A stretch of DNA of 64,000 bases from JAJYQH01 sp036261615 (GCA_036261615.1 DATAKK010000068.1:74390-138389); one strand, 5' to 3'. Shown: positions 16,672-26,633, numbered from the stretch's first letter. The notes: generated from the letters alone by a model not told the origin. Numbers and translations are program-made.

Positions 16672-17839
16672 TCGGCGAGCGTCCGGACGCCGGCACGGCA
16701 GGCGCCGACCGGCCCGGCCGCGACCTCCGGATCGACGTGGTCGTCGTCGGGGGCGGCCAGGCCGGCCTCGCCACCGCCAGGGCGCTGGTGGACGCCGGCA
16801 TCCCCTGCGTGGTGCTCGAACGCCACGAGCGCGTGGGCGACACCTGGCGGCTGCGCTACGACTCCTTGCGCCTGTTCACACCCGCCCGCTACGACTCCCT
16901 GCCGGGACTCCGCTTTCCCGGGCGTCCCGACGTCTACCCGACCAAGGACGAGGTCGCCGACTATCTCGAGCACTACGTCGCCCGGTTCGAGCTCCCGGTG
17001 CGCACCGGCGTCCGCGTGCTGCGCGTCGGGCGCGGCACGACCAGCCGGTTCAGGTCGAGACGGACGCCGGCACGTACCGCTGCCGCGACGTCGTCGTGGC
17101 CACCGGCACCTACGGCTCCGATCCCCCTATCCCGGACGTCGCACGGGACCTCGACCCCGCGATCCGCCACCTGCACTCCGGCGAGTACCGGCGTCCGGCC
17201 GACCTGCCCGAGGGGGCCGTCCTCGTCGTCGGGGCCTCGCACTCGGGGTGCGACATCGCCTACGAGCTCGCGGCGACGAGGCAGACGACGCTCGCGGGGC
17301 CCGACCGGGGGCAGGTGCCCCTGAGATGGGGCTCGTGGCCGCTGCGCCTCGCCTGGCCGCCGGCCATGGCGCTCGGACGCCACCTGCTCACCCGGTCGAA
17401 CCCCCTCGGACGCCGCCTGGTGGCGCCCCTCCGTGGGCACGGCAGCCCGATGCTGCGGGTGAAGCGGAGCGATCTCGCCGCCAGGGGGGTGGTCCGGATC
17501 ACCGCACGGGTGGTCGGTACCCGCGAGGGGCTCCCACTCCTCGCCGACGGGCGCGTCCTCGCTGTCCGGACCGTCATCTGGGCGACGGGCTTCGAGCAGC
17601 GCTTCGACTGGGTCGACCTGCCGTGGATCCCCGCCCGCGGCTGGCCGCCGGAAGTCCGTGGAGTGGTCGCCGACGTGTCCGGCCTCTACTTCTGCGGGCT
17701 CGCCTTCCAGCACTCGCTGGCCTCCGGCGACCTGGCTGGGGTGGGCGACGACGCCCGGTACCTGGCGGGGCGGATCCGTGCCGAGCGCACCCGGGAGCGG
17801 ACTGCCCGGGATCCGGCGAGCGGCGGGGCTCCGGCGTAG
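16671..17839 (+). pseudogene. Flavin-containing monooxygenase, frameshifted
   Basis: Two reading frames together make one FAD/NADPH monooxygenase of the FMO/Baeyer-Villiger type. The first part carries the FAD motif (VVVVGGGQAGLATA) and ERHERVGDTWRLRYDSLRLFTP. The second carries the NADPH motif (VLVVGASHSG, about 17219-17248), the ATGF motif (WATGFEQRF, about 17578) and a normal C-terminus. The switch from frame 3 to frame 2 falls near 17032-17041; a missing base in GGC-ACGACCAG would explain it. The start is uncertain; GTG 17637 is far inside, while GTG 16737 at the FAD motif is possible. Either a recent pseudogene or a sequencing error. Confidence 0.82.
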
Positions 17840-17890
17840 CGTGGAATGCGGGGGCACCGGGCGTGCCCCGGGGGTCACGGGGGAAGCGAC

Positions 17891-18646
17891 ATGGACGTCG
17901 TCAGCGGTCGATTCAGTGGCAGGACGATCATCGTCACCGGCGCGGGGTCGGGAATCGGCAAGGCCACAGCGGTCCGTCTCGCGCGCGAGGGGGCCACGGT
18001 GGTCGCCGCAGACCTCAAGGAGTCACGCCTCGACGAGTTGGTGCTCGAGAATCCCGACCTCGACCTGCGCCCGGTGGTCGCCGACGTGGCGACCGACGAC
18101 GGGGTGCGCGCCATCGTCAACGCCACCGAGTTCCGGGTCGACGGACTCGCCAACGTGGCCGGCATCATGGACGCCTTCCTGCCCCCGGCCGAGGTCGACG
18201 ACGCCACCTGGGACCGCGTGTTCGGGGTCAACGTACGAGGCCCCATGCGCCTCATTCGCGCGGTTCTCCCGCTGATGCTCGACGCGGGCGGGGGAGCGAT
18301 CGTCAACGTGAGCTCCGAGGCGGCGCTGCGCGCGTCGGCGTCCGGCGTCGCCTACACGGCCTCCAAGCACGCGCTCAACGGGCTCACCAAGAGCGTCGCC
18401 GTTTTCTACAAGGACAAGGGCATCCGGGCGAACGCCGTGTTGCCAGGTCCGGTGGCGACGAACATCGAGGCGCCGTTCCGGTCGGAACTCGCCGCACGCC
18501 TGCTCGGGCCGATCATGCAGGCGACCCTTCCCCGGATGGCGGAGGCCGACGAGGTGGGGGCCGCCATCACCTGGCTGCTGAGCGACGACTCCAGCAACGT
18601 CAACGGGGCCATGGTGACCTGCGACGGCGGCTGGTCGGCGATCTGA
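17891..18646 (+). CDS. Short-chain dehydrogenase/reductase (SDR)
   Basis: A 251-residue classical SDR. It has the cofactor motif TGAGSGIG (about 17-24), a catalytic Ser in NVSSEAA, and the YTASK active-site pair (about 158-162). LPGPVATNIEAPF follows, and the C-terminal end MVTCDGGWSAI is typical. It oxidises or reduces an unknown alcohol or ketone with NAD(P). It follows the monooxygenase remnant; a joint catabolic role is possible but unproven. It converges with the P-type ATPase gene, 9 bp apart. Confidence 0.9.
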   Translation: MDVVSGRFSGRTIIVTGAGSGIGKATAVRLAREGATVVAADLKESRLDELVLENPDLDLRPVVADVATDDGVRAIVNATEFRVDGLANVAGIMDAFLPPAEVDDATWDRVFGVNVRGPMRLIRAVLPLMLDAGGGAIVNVSSEAALRASASGVAYTASKHALNGLTKSVAVFYKDKGIRANAVLPGPVATNIEAPFRSELAARLLGPIMQATLPRMAEADEVGAAITWLLSDDSSNVNGAMVTCDGGWSAI

Positions 18647-18655
18647 CCACGCCCG

Positions 18656-21421
18656 TCACCGGTGCCCCCGGCGGCGTCCCACGGCCTTCCGCGCCTCGCC
18701 GAGCGCGACCATGAGCACCGGGAGAACCGCCAGGAACGCCCAGTCGCCCACCCGGAGCGGCGCCGTGCCGAAGACGTGCTGCAGCGGGCCGAGGTAGCTC
18801 AGCAGGCCGAGCAGCACCACCTCGACGACGATGCCGAGCACGACCCGCCCGTTGCTCAGCAGCCCGACCCGCACGACCGACGCGCGGGTCGTGCGGCAGT
18901 TCAGCACTGCCCCGATCTGGGAGAAGATGATCGCGCCCAGCGTCATCGTGGTGGCCCGCTGGTAGAGCCCCCCGGACGCCGCCAGCGCTGCGGCCGGCCA
19001 CCCGTTGAGCAGGTTGACGACGAAGTAGCCCGCCAGCCCGAACAGGGCCTCGAGCAGCCCGTACCAGGCGAACGCCAGGGCCAGCACGTGCCGGTTCATG
19101 AGACGGGCCGCCCGGCTGCGCGGCGCGCGTTCCATCACGTCGCCCTCGGGCGGCTCGGTGCCGAGGCCGAGGGCGGGCAGCAGGTCGGTGCCCAGGTCGA
19201 TGGTGAGGATCTGCATCACCGTGAGGGGCAACGGGATGAGGCCGCCGGACACGAGGAACGCCGTCGCCGGAGCGGCCTCGGCCACGTTGCTGGTGAGGAT
19301 GTAGATGAGGAACCGGCGGATGTTGTCGTAGACGCCGCGCCCCTCACGGATCGCCTCGACGATGGAGGCGAAGTGGTCGTCGGTGAGGATCATGTCCGCC
19401 GCCTCCTTGGACACGTCCGTGCCCGCCCGGCCCATGGCGATGCCGATGTCGGCCTTCTTGAGGGCGGGTGCGTCGTTCACCCCGTCGCCGGTGACGGCGA
19501 CGATGTCGCCGAGTCGTTGCAGGGCCGCGACCACCCGGTACTTCTGCTCCGGGGCCACGCGGGCGAAGATCGCCTCCGTGTGCAGGGCGGCCGCGAGTTC
19601 GCGGTCGGACATCGCCTCCAGTTCGGTGCCCGAGATCACCCGGACGTCGTCGCCCCGCACGATGCCGATGCTGCGGGCGATCGCCTCGGCCGTCAGCCCG
19701 TAGTCACCGGTCATCATGATGACCCGGATGTGCGCCCGGTGGCAGGTGGTCACCGCCTCCGTGACGCCCTCGCGGGGCGGGTCCTCCATCGCTACCAGCC
19801 CGAGGAAGGTGAGCCCGCCCTCGACCGCCGCGACGGTGTAGGACGCCGGCTCGGTGGCGTCGTCGAGGGCGCGCCGGGCCACCGCGAGCACCCGCAGCCC
19901 CTGCCGGGCGAGCCCGTCGGTGGCCGCGGTGATCTCGGACAGGTCGGCGTCGCTCAGGGCGGCGTCGGCGCCGCCCCGGGAGATCCGGGCACACAGCCGG
20001 GTCACCTGTTGTGGCGCGCCCTTGAGGTAGGCGGTCCGCGTTCCGTCGACCGCGTGCACGGTGGTCATCCGCTGGCGGTGGGAGTCGAACGGCAGCTCCC
20101 GCAGCCGCGGACGCCGGGAGCGCACCTCGGCGGGGGCGACGCCGGCCTTGGTGGCCGCGACGAGCAGGCACGCCTCGGTCTGGTCGCCCCGAACCCCCCA
20201 CTCGTCCTCCCCGGGTGCGGGGTCGAGCAGTGCCGCGTTGTTGCAGAGCACCACCGCCTCGAGCAGTTCCCGCAGCGCGGGGTTCGTCCCGGCCCGCTGG
20301 GGGACGCCGTCGCGGAGGATCGCGCCGGTAGGCGCGTACCCCCGGCCCTCGACCTCGTAGGTCTCCCCGGGCAGCCAGATGCGGGTCACGGTCATCTCGT
20401 TCTGGGTGAGCGTGCCGGTCTTGTCCGAACAGATCACCGTCGTGCAGCCGAGGGTCTCGACCGAGGAGAGCTTCTTGACGAGGGCGTTGCGCTGGGCCAT
20501 CCGCTGCACGGCCATGGCGAGCGACAGGGTCACCGTCGGGAGCAGTCCCTCGGGAATGAACGCGACGATCATCGCGAGGGCGAAGACGAACGCCGTCACC
20601 CCGGGCTGCCCGACGAACAGCACCGCCACGACGAAGTAGAGGGCGCCCATCGCGAGCGCGAGCACCGACAGCTCCCGGGTCAGCCGCGCCAACTCCTGCT
20701 GCAGCGGGCTGGCGACCTCGGGCACCGACTGGGTGAGGTGGGCGATCCGGCCGAACTCGGTGTCCATGCCGGTGGCCGTGACGACGCCCCGCCCGTCCCC
20801 GCTCACCACGCTCGTGCCCGCGAACACCATGTTCGCGAGCAGCGGCGCCTGCCGGCGTCCGTGGATCGCCGCCGGCGACTTGTGCACCGACCGTGACTCC
20901 CCGGTGAGGGTCGACTGGTCGACGCGCAGGTCGGCGCACTCGATGAGCCGGGCGTCGGCCCCGATCCGCTCGCCCTCGCTCAGCAGCAGCAGATCGCCGG
21001 GCACCAGGTCCTCGGTCGGCACGTCGGTCTCGGTGCCGTCGCGCAGCACGAGCGCCCGCTGCGACAGCATGCGGCGCAACGCGTCGGTCGCGCGTTCGGC
21101 GCGGTACTCCTGCCAGTATCCGAAGACGCCGTTGATGACGACGACCGCGAACACCGCCAACCCGAGTTCCAACAGGCCGGCGAGCACCGCGATGCCGCCG
21201 GCCACCCACATGAGGATCGCCATGGGGCTCGCGAACTGGGCGAGCAACTCGAGTGGCTCGGAGCGGCCACGCTGCGCGGCGATCTCGTTGCGGCCGTACA
21301 GCTCCAGGCGCGCGGCGGCCTCGCCCGCGGACAGGCCCCCGCCGCTGGATCCGAGCGCGTCCACCACCCGATCGGGGTCGAGGGCGGCCAGACCCTCACC
21401 GGCCAACGCGTCGCTCACCAT
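18656..21421 (-). CDS. P-type cation-transporting ATPase (type II)
   Basis: A 921-residue pump. It has the phosphorylation motif CSDKTGTLTQNEMTV, the TGES loop (STLTGESRSV), the nucleotide-binding KGAPQQV, and the hinge TGDGVNDAPALKKADIGIAM. An N-terminal cation ATPase domain and about ten membrane segments complete it. The TM4 ion-site reads PEGLLPTVT, closer to Na/K-type (IIC) pumps than to the PEGLP of SERCA/PMCA calcium pumps, so the ion is uncertain (Na, K or Ca). ATG 21421 is the chosen start; the upstream in-frame stretch is not conserved-looking. Monocistronic. Confidence 0.9.
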   Translation of the reverse strand: MVSDALAGEGLAALDPDRVVDALGSSGGGLSAGEAAARLELYGRNEIAAQRGRSEPLELLAQFASPMAILMWVAGGIAVLAGLLELGLAVFAVVVINGVFGYWQEYRAERATDALRRMLSQRALVLRDGTETDVPTEDLVPGDLLLLSEGERIGADARLIECADLRVDQSTLTGESRSVHKSPAAIHGRRQAPLLANMVFAGTSVVSGDGRGVVTATGMDTEFGRIAHLTQSVPEVASPLQQELARLTRELSVLALAMGALYFVVAVLFVGQPGVTAFVFALAMIVAFIPEGLLPTVTLSLAMAVQRMAQRNALVKKLSSVETLGCTTVICSDKTGTLTQNEMTVTRIWLPGETYEVEGRGYAPTGAILRDGVPQRAGTNPALRELLEAVVLCNNAALLDPAPGEDEWGVRGDQTEACLLVAATKAGVAPAEVRSRRPRLRELPFDSHRQRMTTVHAVDGTRTAYLKGAPQQVTRLCARISRGGADAALSDADLSEITAATDGLARQGLRVLAVARRALDDATEPASYTVAAVEGGLTFLGLVAMEDPPREGVTEAVTTCHRAHIRVIMMTGDYGLTAEAIARSIGIVRGDDVRVISGTELEAMSDRELAAALHTEAIFARVAPEQKYRVVAALQRLGDIVAVTGDGVNDAPALKKADIGIAMGRAGTDVSKEAADMILTDDHFASIVEAIREGRGVYDNIRRFLIYILTSNVAEAAPATAFLVSGGLIPLPLTVMQILTIDLGTDLLPALGLGTEPPEGDVMERAPRSRAARLMNRHVLALAFAWYGLLEALFGLAGYFVVNLLNGWPAAALAASGGLYQRATTMTLGAIIFSQIGAVLNCRTTRASVVRVGLLSNGRVVLGIVVEVVLLGLLSYLGPLQHVFGTAPLRVGDWAFLAVLPVLMVALGEARKAVGRRRGHR

Positions 21422-21572
21422 CGCGGTTCCACAACCCTTCGCCACCGACGTGGCACGGCTGTCTCCTGCACTGTAGAACCGCCGGACTCTCCGGCGAGGC
21501 CGAACGCCGGGTGCGGCCGGCCGGCGCGGTGGGGGAGGGGCCGGGCGGACCGGCGTCCCCGGCCCCACCGAG

Positions 21573-21578
21573 TAGGAT
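21573..21578 (+). promoter_or_regulatory. -10 box (TAGGAT) upstream of the ABC operon
   Basis: TAGGAT at 21573-21578 resembles the -10 boxes of other genes here. It would start transcription near 21585, giving a 5' leader of about 40 bases before ATG 21626. No clear -35. Confidence 0.4.
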
Positions 21579-21625
21579 CATCACGCCCTTGCGGCGCTCA
21601 GCGAGGCCAAGCGACAGGAGACGTC

Positions 21626-23158
21626 ATGGGACGGCGCCACGTTTCGAAGCTGGTGACGTCCGTGGTCGCCCTCGTCATGGGAGTGGCGCTGTTGACCCTC
21701 GCCGGCTGCTCCAACACCGCCGGTCCCGACGGCACCCAGAGCTCCTCGACGCTGGTCGTGGGGGCGACCCTCGAGCCCACCGGGCTCGACATCACGACGT
21801 CCGACGGCGCGGGCGGGCCGCAGGCGCTGCTGTACAACGTCTACGAGACGCTGGTGAAGCTCAACAGCGACGGCAACCTCGTCGGGCTGCTCGCGACCGA
21901 CTGGACGGTCTCGCCCGACGGCCTGTCGTACACCTTCGCCCTCCAGCCGCACGCCACCTTCGCCAACGGCGACCCGGTCACCGCACAGGCCGTCGTCGAC
22001 AGCCTCAACCACATCCGCAGCAACCCCGCCACCACGGCGACGATCAAGTCGCAGCTGGCCGTCGTGAGCAACGCCGTCGCCGACACGAACAGCACGCTCA
22101 CCATCACACTCAAGCAGCGCAGCCACTTCTGGCTCTACAACATGGCGGGCCCGGCGGGCATCGTCATCGACCCCGCGGGCTTCGCCACGCTCTCGAAGGC
22201 GACGGCGGGCTCGGGGCCCTACGTCTTCAAGTCCTGGACGAAGGGCGCCTCGGTCACGCTCACCCGCAACACCAACTACTGGGGCAACGAGGCGCACTTC
22301 GGCTCGGTGACCTTCAAGTACTTCACCGACCCCAACGCCCTCACCACGGCGATGAAGGCGGGGGACATCAACATCATCAGCGACCTCACCACCCCCGACG
22401 CGCTCGACCAGTTCAGCGACAGCGAGAAGTACACGATCGTGCGCGGAACGAGCAACGGCGAGGTCGTCATGGGCTTCAACCACGACTCGACGCCGCTGAA
22501 GAACCTCAAGGTGCGCCAGGCGATCATCTACGCGGTCGACCGCAAGGCCCTGCTCGACACGGTGTGGGGCGGCCAGGGGACGCTCATCGGCTCGATGGTG
22601 CCGCCCACCGACCCCTACTACGAGGACCTGTCGACCTACTACACCTACGATCCCGCCAAGGCGAGGCGGCTGCTCAAGGAGGCCGGTTACGGCAAGGGGC
22701 TCACCCTGTCGATGCCGGTGCCGAACCTCTCCTACGCCACCGGCGCCGCCCAGTTCGTGGCGGCCCAGCTCAAGCAGGTGGGAATCACCGTCAAGGTGCA
22801 GCAGCAGGACTTCGGCACGTGGATCAGCCAGGTGTTCCAGAAGGGCGACTACGACCTCACGATCGTCAACCACGTCGAGCCCAAGGACATCGTCAAGTGG
22901 GCCGACAAGAACTACTACTGGCACTACGACAACCCGGAGTTCAACAAGCTCATCGCCTCGGCCGACCAGGCGCCGACCGACGCGGAGTTCATCGCGCTGA
23001 TGAAGCAGGCGGCCCGCATCCTCACCACCGACGCGGCCGGCGACTTCCTGTTCCTGTTCCCGCACATCGCGGTCTGTGACGCCGACATCAGCGGCATCAC
23101 CCCCAACCAGGTCACCTCGAGCTTCGACCTCACCACGCTCGCGTCGCGCGACAGCTGA
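21626..23158 (+). CDS. ABC transporter substrate-binding lipoprotein, family 5
   Basis: A 510-residue solute-binding protein for an oligopeptide/nickel-type (Opp/Dpp) importer. A lipoprotein signal is clear: a hydrophobic stretch, then the lipobox LAGC, with the lipidated Cys near residue 29. The family 5 body includes GLLATDWTVSPDGLSYTF and KVRQAIIYAVDRKALLD. CAGGAG precedes ATG 21626. First gene of a five-gene operon with two permeases and two ATPases. The ligand cannot be read from sequence; short peptides are most likely. Confidence 0.93.
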   Translation: MGRRHVSKLVTSVVALVMGVALLTLAGCSNTAGPDGTQSSSTLVVGATLEPTGLDITTSDGAGGPQALLYNVYETLVKLNSDGNLVGLLATDWTVSPDGLSYTFALQPHATFANGDPVTAQAVVDSLNHIRSNPATTATIKSQLAVVSNAVADTNSTLTITLKQRSHFWLYNMAGPAGIVIDPAGFATLSKATAGSGPYVFKSWTKGASVTLTRNTNYWGNEAHFGSVTFKYFTDPNALTTAMKAGDINIISDLTTPDALDQFSDSEKYTIVRGTSNGEVVMGFNHDSTPLKNLKVRQAIIYAVDRKALLDTVWGGQGTLIGSMVPPTDPYYEDLSTYYTYDPAKARRLLKEAGYGKGLTLSMPVPNLSYATGAAQFVAAQLKQVGITVKVQQQDFGTWISQVFQKGDYDLTIVNHVEPKDIVKWADKNYYWHYDNPEFNKLIASADQAPTDAEFIALMKQAARILTTDAAGDFLFLFPHIAVCDADISGITPNQVTSSFDLTTLASRDS

Positions 23159-23182
23159 GCGGGTCCCGCGTCCCCGACTCCC

Positions 23183-24145
23183 GTGCACGTCGTCCGGCAG
23201 ATCCTCACGAGGCTCAGCGCCCTGGTGCTGAGCCTGCTCGTGGCGTCGCTGCTGATCTTCGTCGCCCTCAACGCGCTGCCCGGCGACGCGACCTCGGCGA
23301 TCCTCGGCACGAACGCCGACCCGGTCGCCGTCGCCCAGCTGCGCGCCCGGCTCGGCCTCGACCGGCCCCTCCTCGTGAGATACGTGTCGTGGCTGGCCGG
23401 GCTGCTGCGCGGCCACCTCGGCACGTCGCTCGTGTCGGGGGACGCCGTGAGCTCGCTCATCCTGCCCCGCCTCGGAGTCACGGTCTCGCTCGTCGCGTTC
23501 GCGACGGTGCTGTCGGTGGCGATCGCGCTGCCCCTCGGCATGTACGCCGCCGTGCACCGGAGGCGCGCCCGAGGCTTCGTCGCGGCCACCGTGAGCCAGC
23601 TCGGGATGGCGGTGCCGGCGTTCGTCGCCGGGATCGTCCTCGTGCTCGTCTTCGCGGTGCGGCTGCAGTGGCTGCCCGCCGGCGGCTACGTCGACATCCA
23701 GCGCGATCCCCTCCAGTGGCTGCGCCACCTCGTGCTGCCCTCGCTCAGCCTGGCCCTCGTCAACGGCTCACTGCTCGCCCGCTACGTGCGCTCGGCGTTC
23801 GTCGAGGTGCTCGCCGAGGACTGGTTCCGCACCGCGCGGTCGGTGGGGTGGCGGCTGTGGCCGGCGCTGTGGCGGCACGGCGTCCGCAACGCCGCGACGT
23901 CCCTCGTGACCGTCGTCGGCCTGCAGCTGGCGACCGTGTTCGTCGGTGCCGTGGTCGTCGAGCAGGTGTTCGCCATCCCCGGGCTGGGCACGCTGCTGCT
24001 CGACCAGGTGACCAAACGCGACCTCGTCGTCGTCCAGGACATCGTCATGCTCCTCGTGGCCGTCGTCCTCGTCATCGAGGCGCTGGTCGAGCTCGCCTAC
24101 CTCGCCCTCGATCCGCGCCTGCGGGGACGCCGGGAGGCGCGATGA
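23183..24145 (+). CDS. ABC transporter permease, DppB/OppB type
   Basis: A 320-residue inner-membrane subunit with about six membrane segments. It has the N-terminal LPGDA motif typical of DppB-type permeases and the coupling loop DWFRTARSVGWRLWPALWRHG, resembling the EAA motif that contacts the ATPases. Start GTG 23183 follows the binding-protein gene by 24 bp. It overlaps the next permease by 4 bases (ATGA). Confidence 0.92.
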   Translation: MHVVRQILTRLSALVLSLLVASLLIFVALNALPGDATSAILGTNADPVAVAQLRARLGLDRPLLVRYVSWLAGLLRGHLGTSLVSGDAVSSLILPRLGVTVSLVAFATVLSVAIALPLGMYAAVHRRRARGFVAATVSQLGMAVPAFVAGIVLVLVFAVRLQWLPAGGYVDIQRDPLQWLRHLVLPSLSLALVNGSLLARYVRSAFVEVLAEDWFRTARSVGWRLWPALWRHGVRNAATSLVTVVGLQLATVFVGAVVVEQVFAIPGLGTLLLDQVTKRDLVVVQDIVMLLVAVVLVIEALVELAYLALDPRLRGRREAR

Positions 24146-24954
24146 GGCGGCTGCCGGTGGTGTTCGGCCTGGTCGCGGTGGGCCTCGTGGTGGTCACCGC
24201 GCTGGTCTCGCTCGTCTGGACACCGTACGACCCGGGCGCCATCGACCCCGGCGTCCGGCTGGCGCCCCCGGGGTGGCCGCACCTGCTCGGCACCGACACC
24301 TTCGGCCGCGACACGCTGAGCCGGCTGATGGCCGGCAGCCGCATCTGCCTGCTCGTCGGGGTCGTGTCGGTCGCCATCGCCGCCGTGGCCGGCGTCCCGC
24401 TGGGCCTGGTCGCGGGGATGACCAGGGGAGTGGTCTCCCGGCTCGTGCTCCGGGCGGCCGACCTGCTCTACGCGTTCCCGGCGATCCTCGTCGCCATGCT
24501 GCTCGCCGCAGCCTTCGGCGGCTCCACGCTCACCGGGATGGCCGCGATCGGCATCGCCACCGTGCCGGTGTTCACGCGCATCACCCGGGCCGGGACGCTC
24601 ACCGTGATGAGCCAGGACTACGTCTGGGCGGCCCGCGCCTCGGGCACCACCTGGCCGGCGATCGCCGCCCGGCACGTGTGGCCCAACATCGCCCCGCTCG
24701 TGGGCGTGCAGGCGTCGGTGAGCTTCGGCATGGCGATCCTCGCGGAGGCCGCGTTGAGCTACCTCGGGCTGGCGACGCCCCCCACCACCCCCACATGGGG
24801 CCGGATGCTCTACGACGCCCAGGCGCAGCTGTTCAACGCGCCGCTGCTCACCCTGTGGCCCGGCGCGGCGATCGTCGTGGCGGTGATGGGCTTCAACGTG
24901 CTGGGGGACGGGCTGCGCGACCTGCTCGACCCGCGGCTGCGGGAGGTCGTATGA
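24142..24954 (+). CDS. ABC transporter permease, DppC/OppC type
   Basis: A 270-residue inner-membrane subunit, partner of the DppB-type permease upstream. It shows the typical HLLGTDTFGRDTLSRL entry block, five to six membrane segments, and the coupling loop DYVWAARASGTTWPAIAARHVWPN. The end GDGLRDLLDPRLRE is characteristic of the family. Coupled on both sides by ATGA overlaps, giving tight stoichiometry in the operon. Confidence 0.93.
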   Translation: MRRLPVVFGLVAVGLVVVTALVSLVWTPYDPGAIDPGVRLAPPGWPHLLGTDTFGRDTLSRLMAGSRICLLVGVVSVAIAAVAGVPLGLVAGMTRGVVSRLVLRAADLLYAFPAILVAMLLAAAFGGSTLTGMAAIGIATVPVFTRITRAGTLTVMSQDYVWAARASGTTWPAIAARHVWPNIAPLVGVQASVSFGMAILAEAALSYLGLATPPTTPTWGRMLYDAQAQLFNAPLLTLWPGAAIVVAVMGFNVLGDGLRDLLDPRLREVV

Positions 24955-25790
24955 GCGCGCTGCTGGAGGTCGACGACCTCCGCGTCGACTTCGGACGCCG
25001 CCGGGTGCCGGCCGTCGCCGGCGTCTCGCTCGCCCTCGGCCCCGGCGAACGGCTCGGGCTGATCGGGGCGTCGGGCTCGGGCAAGTCGGTCGCCGCCCTG
25101 GCCGTCATGGGGCTGCTTCCCGACAACGCACACGTCTCCGGCGAGGTGCGGTGGCGGGGCGAGAACCTCGTCGGACGCGGCGACGCCCGCCTGTCGCGAC
25201 TGCGGGGGAGCCGGATGTCGATGGTGTTCCAGGAGCCGATGACCGCCCTCGACCCGACGATGCGGGTCGGCCGCCAGGTGGCCGAGGTGCTGCGGCTGCA
25301 CCGGGACGCCGCACCCGGTCCGGCCCGTCAGCGGGTGCTCGACATGCTGGCAGGGGTCGGCGTCCCCGATCCCGACCGGGTCGCCGACGCCTACCCGCAC
25401 CAGCTGTCCGGCGGCCAGCGGCAGCGCGTCCTCATCGCGATGGCCCTGGTCAACCAGCCGGAGCTCGTGCTCTGCGACGAGCCGACCACCGCGCTCGACG
25501 TCACCGTCCAGGCGAGGGTGCTCGACGTCCTCGACCGGCAGCTCCGCGCCGCGGACGCCGCCTGCCTGTTCATCAGCCACGACCTGGCGGTGGTCGCCCA
25601 GGTGTGCGACCGGGTGGCGGTGATGTGGCGGGGCAGGATCGTCGAGTCCGGCCGGGTCGTCGACATCCTCGAACGCCCCGCGCACCCGTACACCGCCGCC
25701 CTCGTCACCGCCGCCCGCATCGACCTCGTCGAGCCGGGGCGCCCGCTGCCCACCGTCACGGTCCCAGACGACCCGGAGCCGGCACCATGA
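24951..25790 (+). CDS. ABC transporter ATPase, DppD/OppD type
   Basis: A 279-residue ATPase. Walker A is GASGSGKS (about 38-45), the signature is LSGGQRQRV, and Walker B is LVLCDEPTTALD followed by the switch His in FISHDLAVV. The C-terminal region HPYTAAL belongs to the oligopeptide-type extension, but the usual Cys cluster of longer OppD proteins is not present. Powers import with the next gene product. ATGA overlap with both neighbours. Confidence 0.93.
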   Translation: MSALLEVDDLRVDFGRRRVPAVAGVSLALGPGERLGLIGASGSGKSVAALAVMGLLPDNAHVSGEVRWRGENLVGRGDARLSRLRGSRMSMVFQEPMTALDPTMRVGRQVAEVLRLHRDAAPGPARQRVLDMLAGVGVPDPDRVADAYPHQLSGGQRQRVLIAMALVNQPELVLCDEPTTALDVTVQARVLDVLDRQLRAADAACLFISHDLAVVAQVCDRVAVMWRGRIVESGRVVDILERPAHPYTAALVTAARIDLVEPGRPLPTVTVPDDPEPAP

Positions 25791-26572
25791 GTCCCCTCTT
25801 CTCGGCCGTCGAGGTGAGCCGCACCTTCGGGCGCGGGGACGCCGCCGTGCACGCCCTGCGCGGCGTCTCGCTCGACGTCCAGCGCGGCGCGCGGCTGGGC
25901 GTCGTCGGCGGGTCGGGATCGGGCAAGACGACGCTCATGCGGCTGCTCTGCGCGCTCGACCGCCCGACGTCGGGAACCGTGAGCTTCCGCGGGCGTCCCC
26001 TCGGCCGGCGCGCCCGCGACCTCGCCGACCTGCGAGCGAGCGTGCAACTCGTGTTCCAGGACCCCCGCTCGTCGCTCGATCCCCGGATGCGGATCGGCAC
26101 GACCATCACCGAGCCGCTGCGCTCGCCGCTCCTGCGGGGGCGCCCCGACGTGCCCGCCGACGCGGCGTCCCGCCTCGCCGAGGTCATGACCGACGTCGGA
26201 CTCGATCCCCGGCTCGCCGGCCGCTACCCCCACGAACTGAGCGGCGGCCAGCGCCAGCGGGTGGCGATCGCCCGCGCCCTGGCCCCCCGACCCGACGTGC
26301 TCATCGCCGACGAGCCGGTCTCGGCGCTCGACGTCTCGGTCCGCGCGCAGGTGCTCAACCTGCTGCTCGGCCTCGTCGAGCACGAGGGCCTCACGCTCGT
26401 CCTCGTGTCCCACGACCTCGCCGTGGTGCGGCACGTCTGCGACGAGGTCGTGGTCATGAGCGGGGGGAGGATCGTCGAGGAGGGTCCGATCGCCCGCGTG
26501 TACGAGCACCCGCAGCACGCCTACACCCGGGAGCTGCTCGCCGCGGTGCCGAGGCTGCCCACCGCGGGGTGA
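25787..26572 (+). CDS. ABC transporter ATPase, DppF/OppF type
   Basis: A 261-residue ATPase. Walker A is GGSGSGKT, the Q-loop region is VFQDPRSSLDPRM, the signature is LSGGQRQRV, Walker B is VLIADEPVSALD, and the switch His is in LVSHDLAVV. The HAYTRELL end marks the DppF branch. Last gene of the import operon; overlaps the preceding ATPase gene as ATGA. At 261 residues it is shorter than typical DppF proteins (about 320). Confidence 0.93.
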   Translation: MSPLFSAVEVSRTFGRGDAAVHALRGVSLDVQRGARLGVVGGSGSGKTTLMRLLCALDRPTSGTVSFRGRPLGRRARDLADLRASVQLVFQDPRSSLDPRMRIGTTITEPLRSPLLRGRPDVPADAASRLAEVMTDVGLDPRLAGRYPHELSGGQRQRVAIARALAPRPDVLIADEPVSALDVSVRAQVLNLLLGLVEHEGLTLVLVSHDLAVVRHVCDEVVVMSGGRIVEEGPIARVYEHPQHAYTRELLAAVPRLPTAG

Positions 26573-26620
26573 CGGCGTCCGCCGCCGGGCGGAGCGACCG
26601 GGCCCACGCCCGGCGCCCCA

Positions 26621-26626
26621 TAGGAT
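26621..26626 (+). promoter_or_regulatory. -10 box (TAGGAT) for leaderless serA
   Basis: TAGGAT lies 7 bases before GTG 26634, so the transcript should begin at or next to the start codon. Confidence 0.5.
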
Positions 26627-26633
26627 TGCCGAC

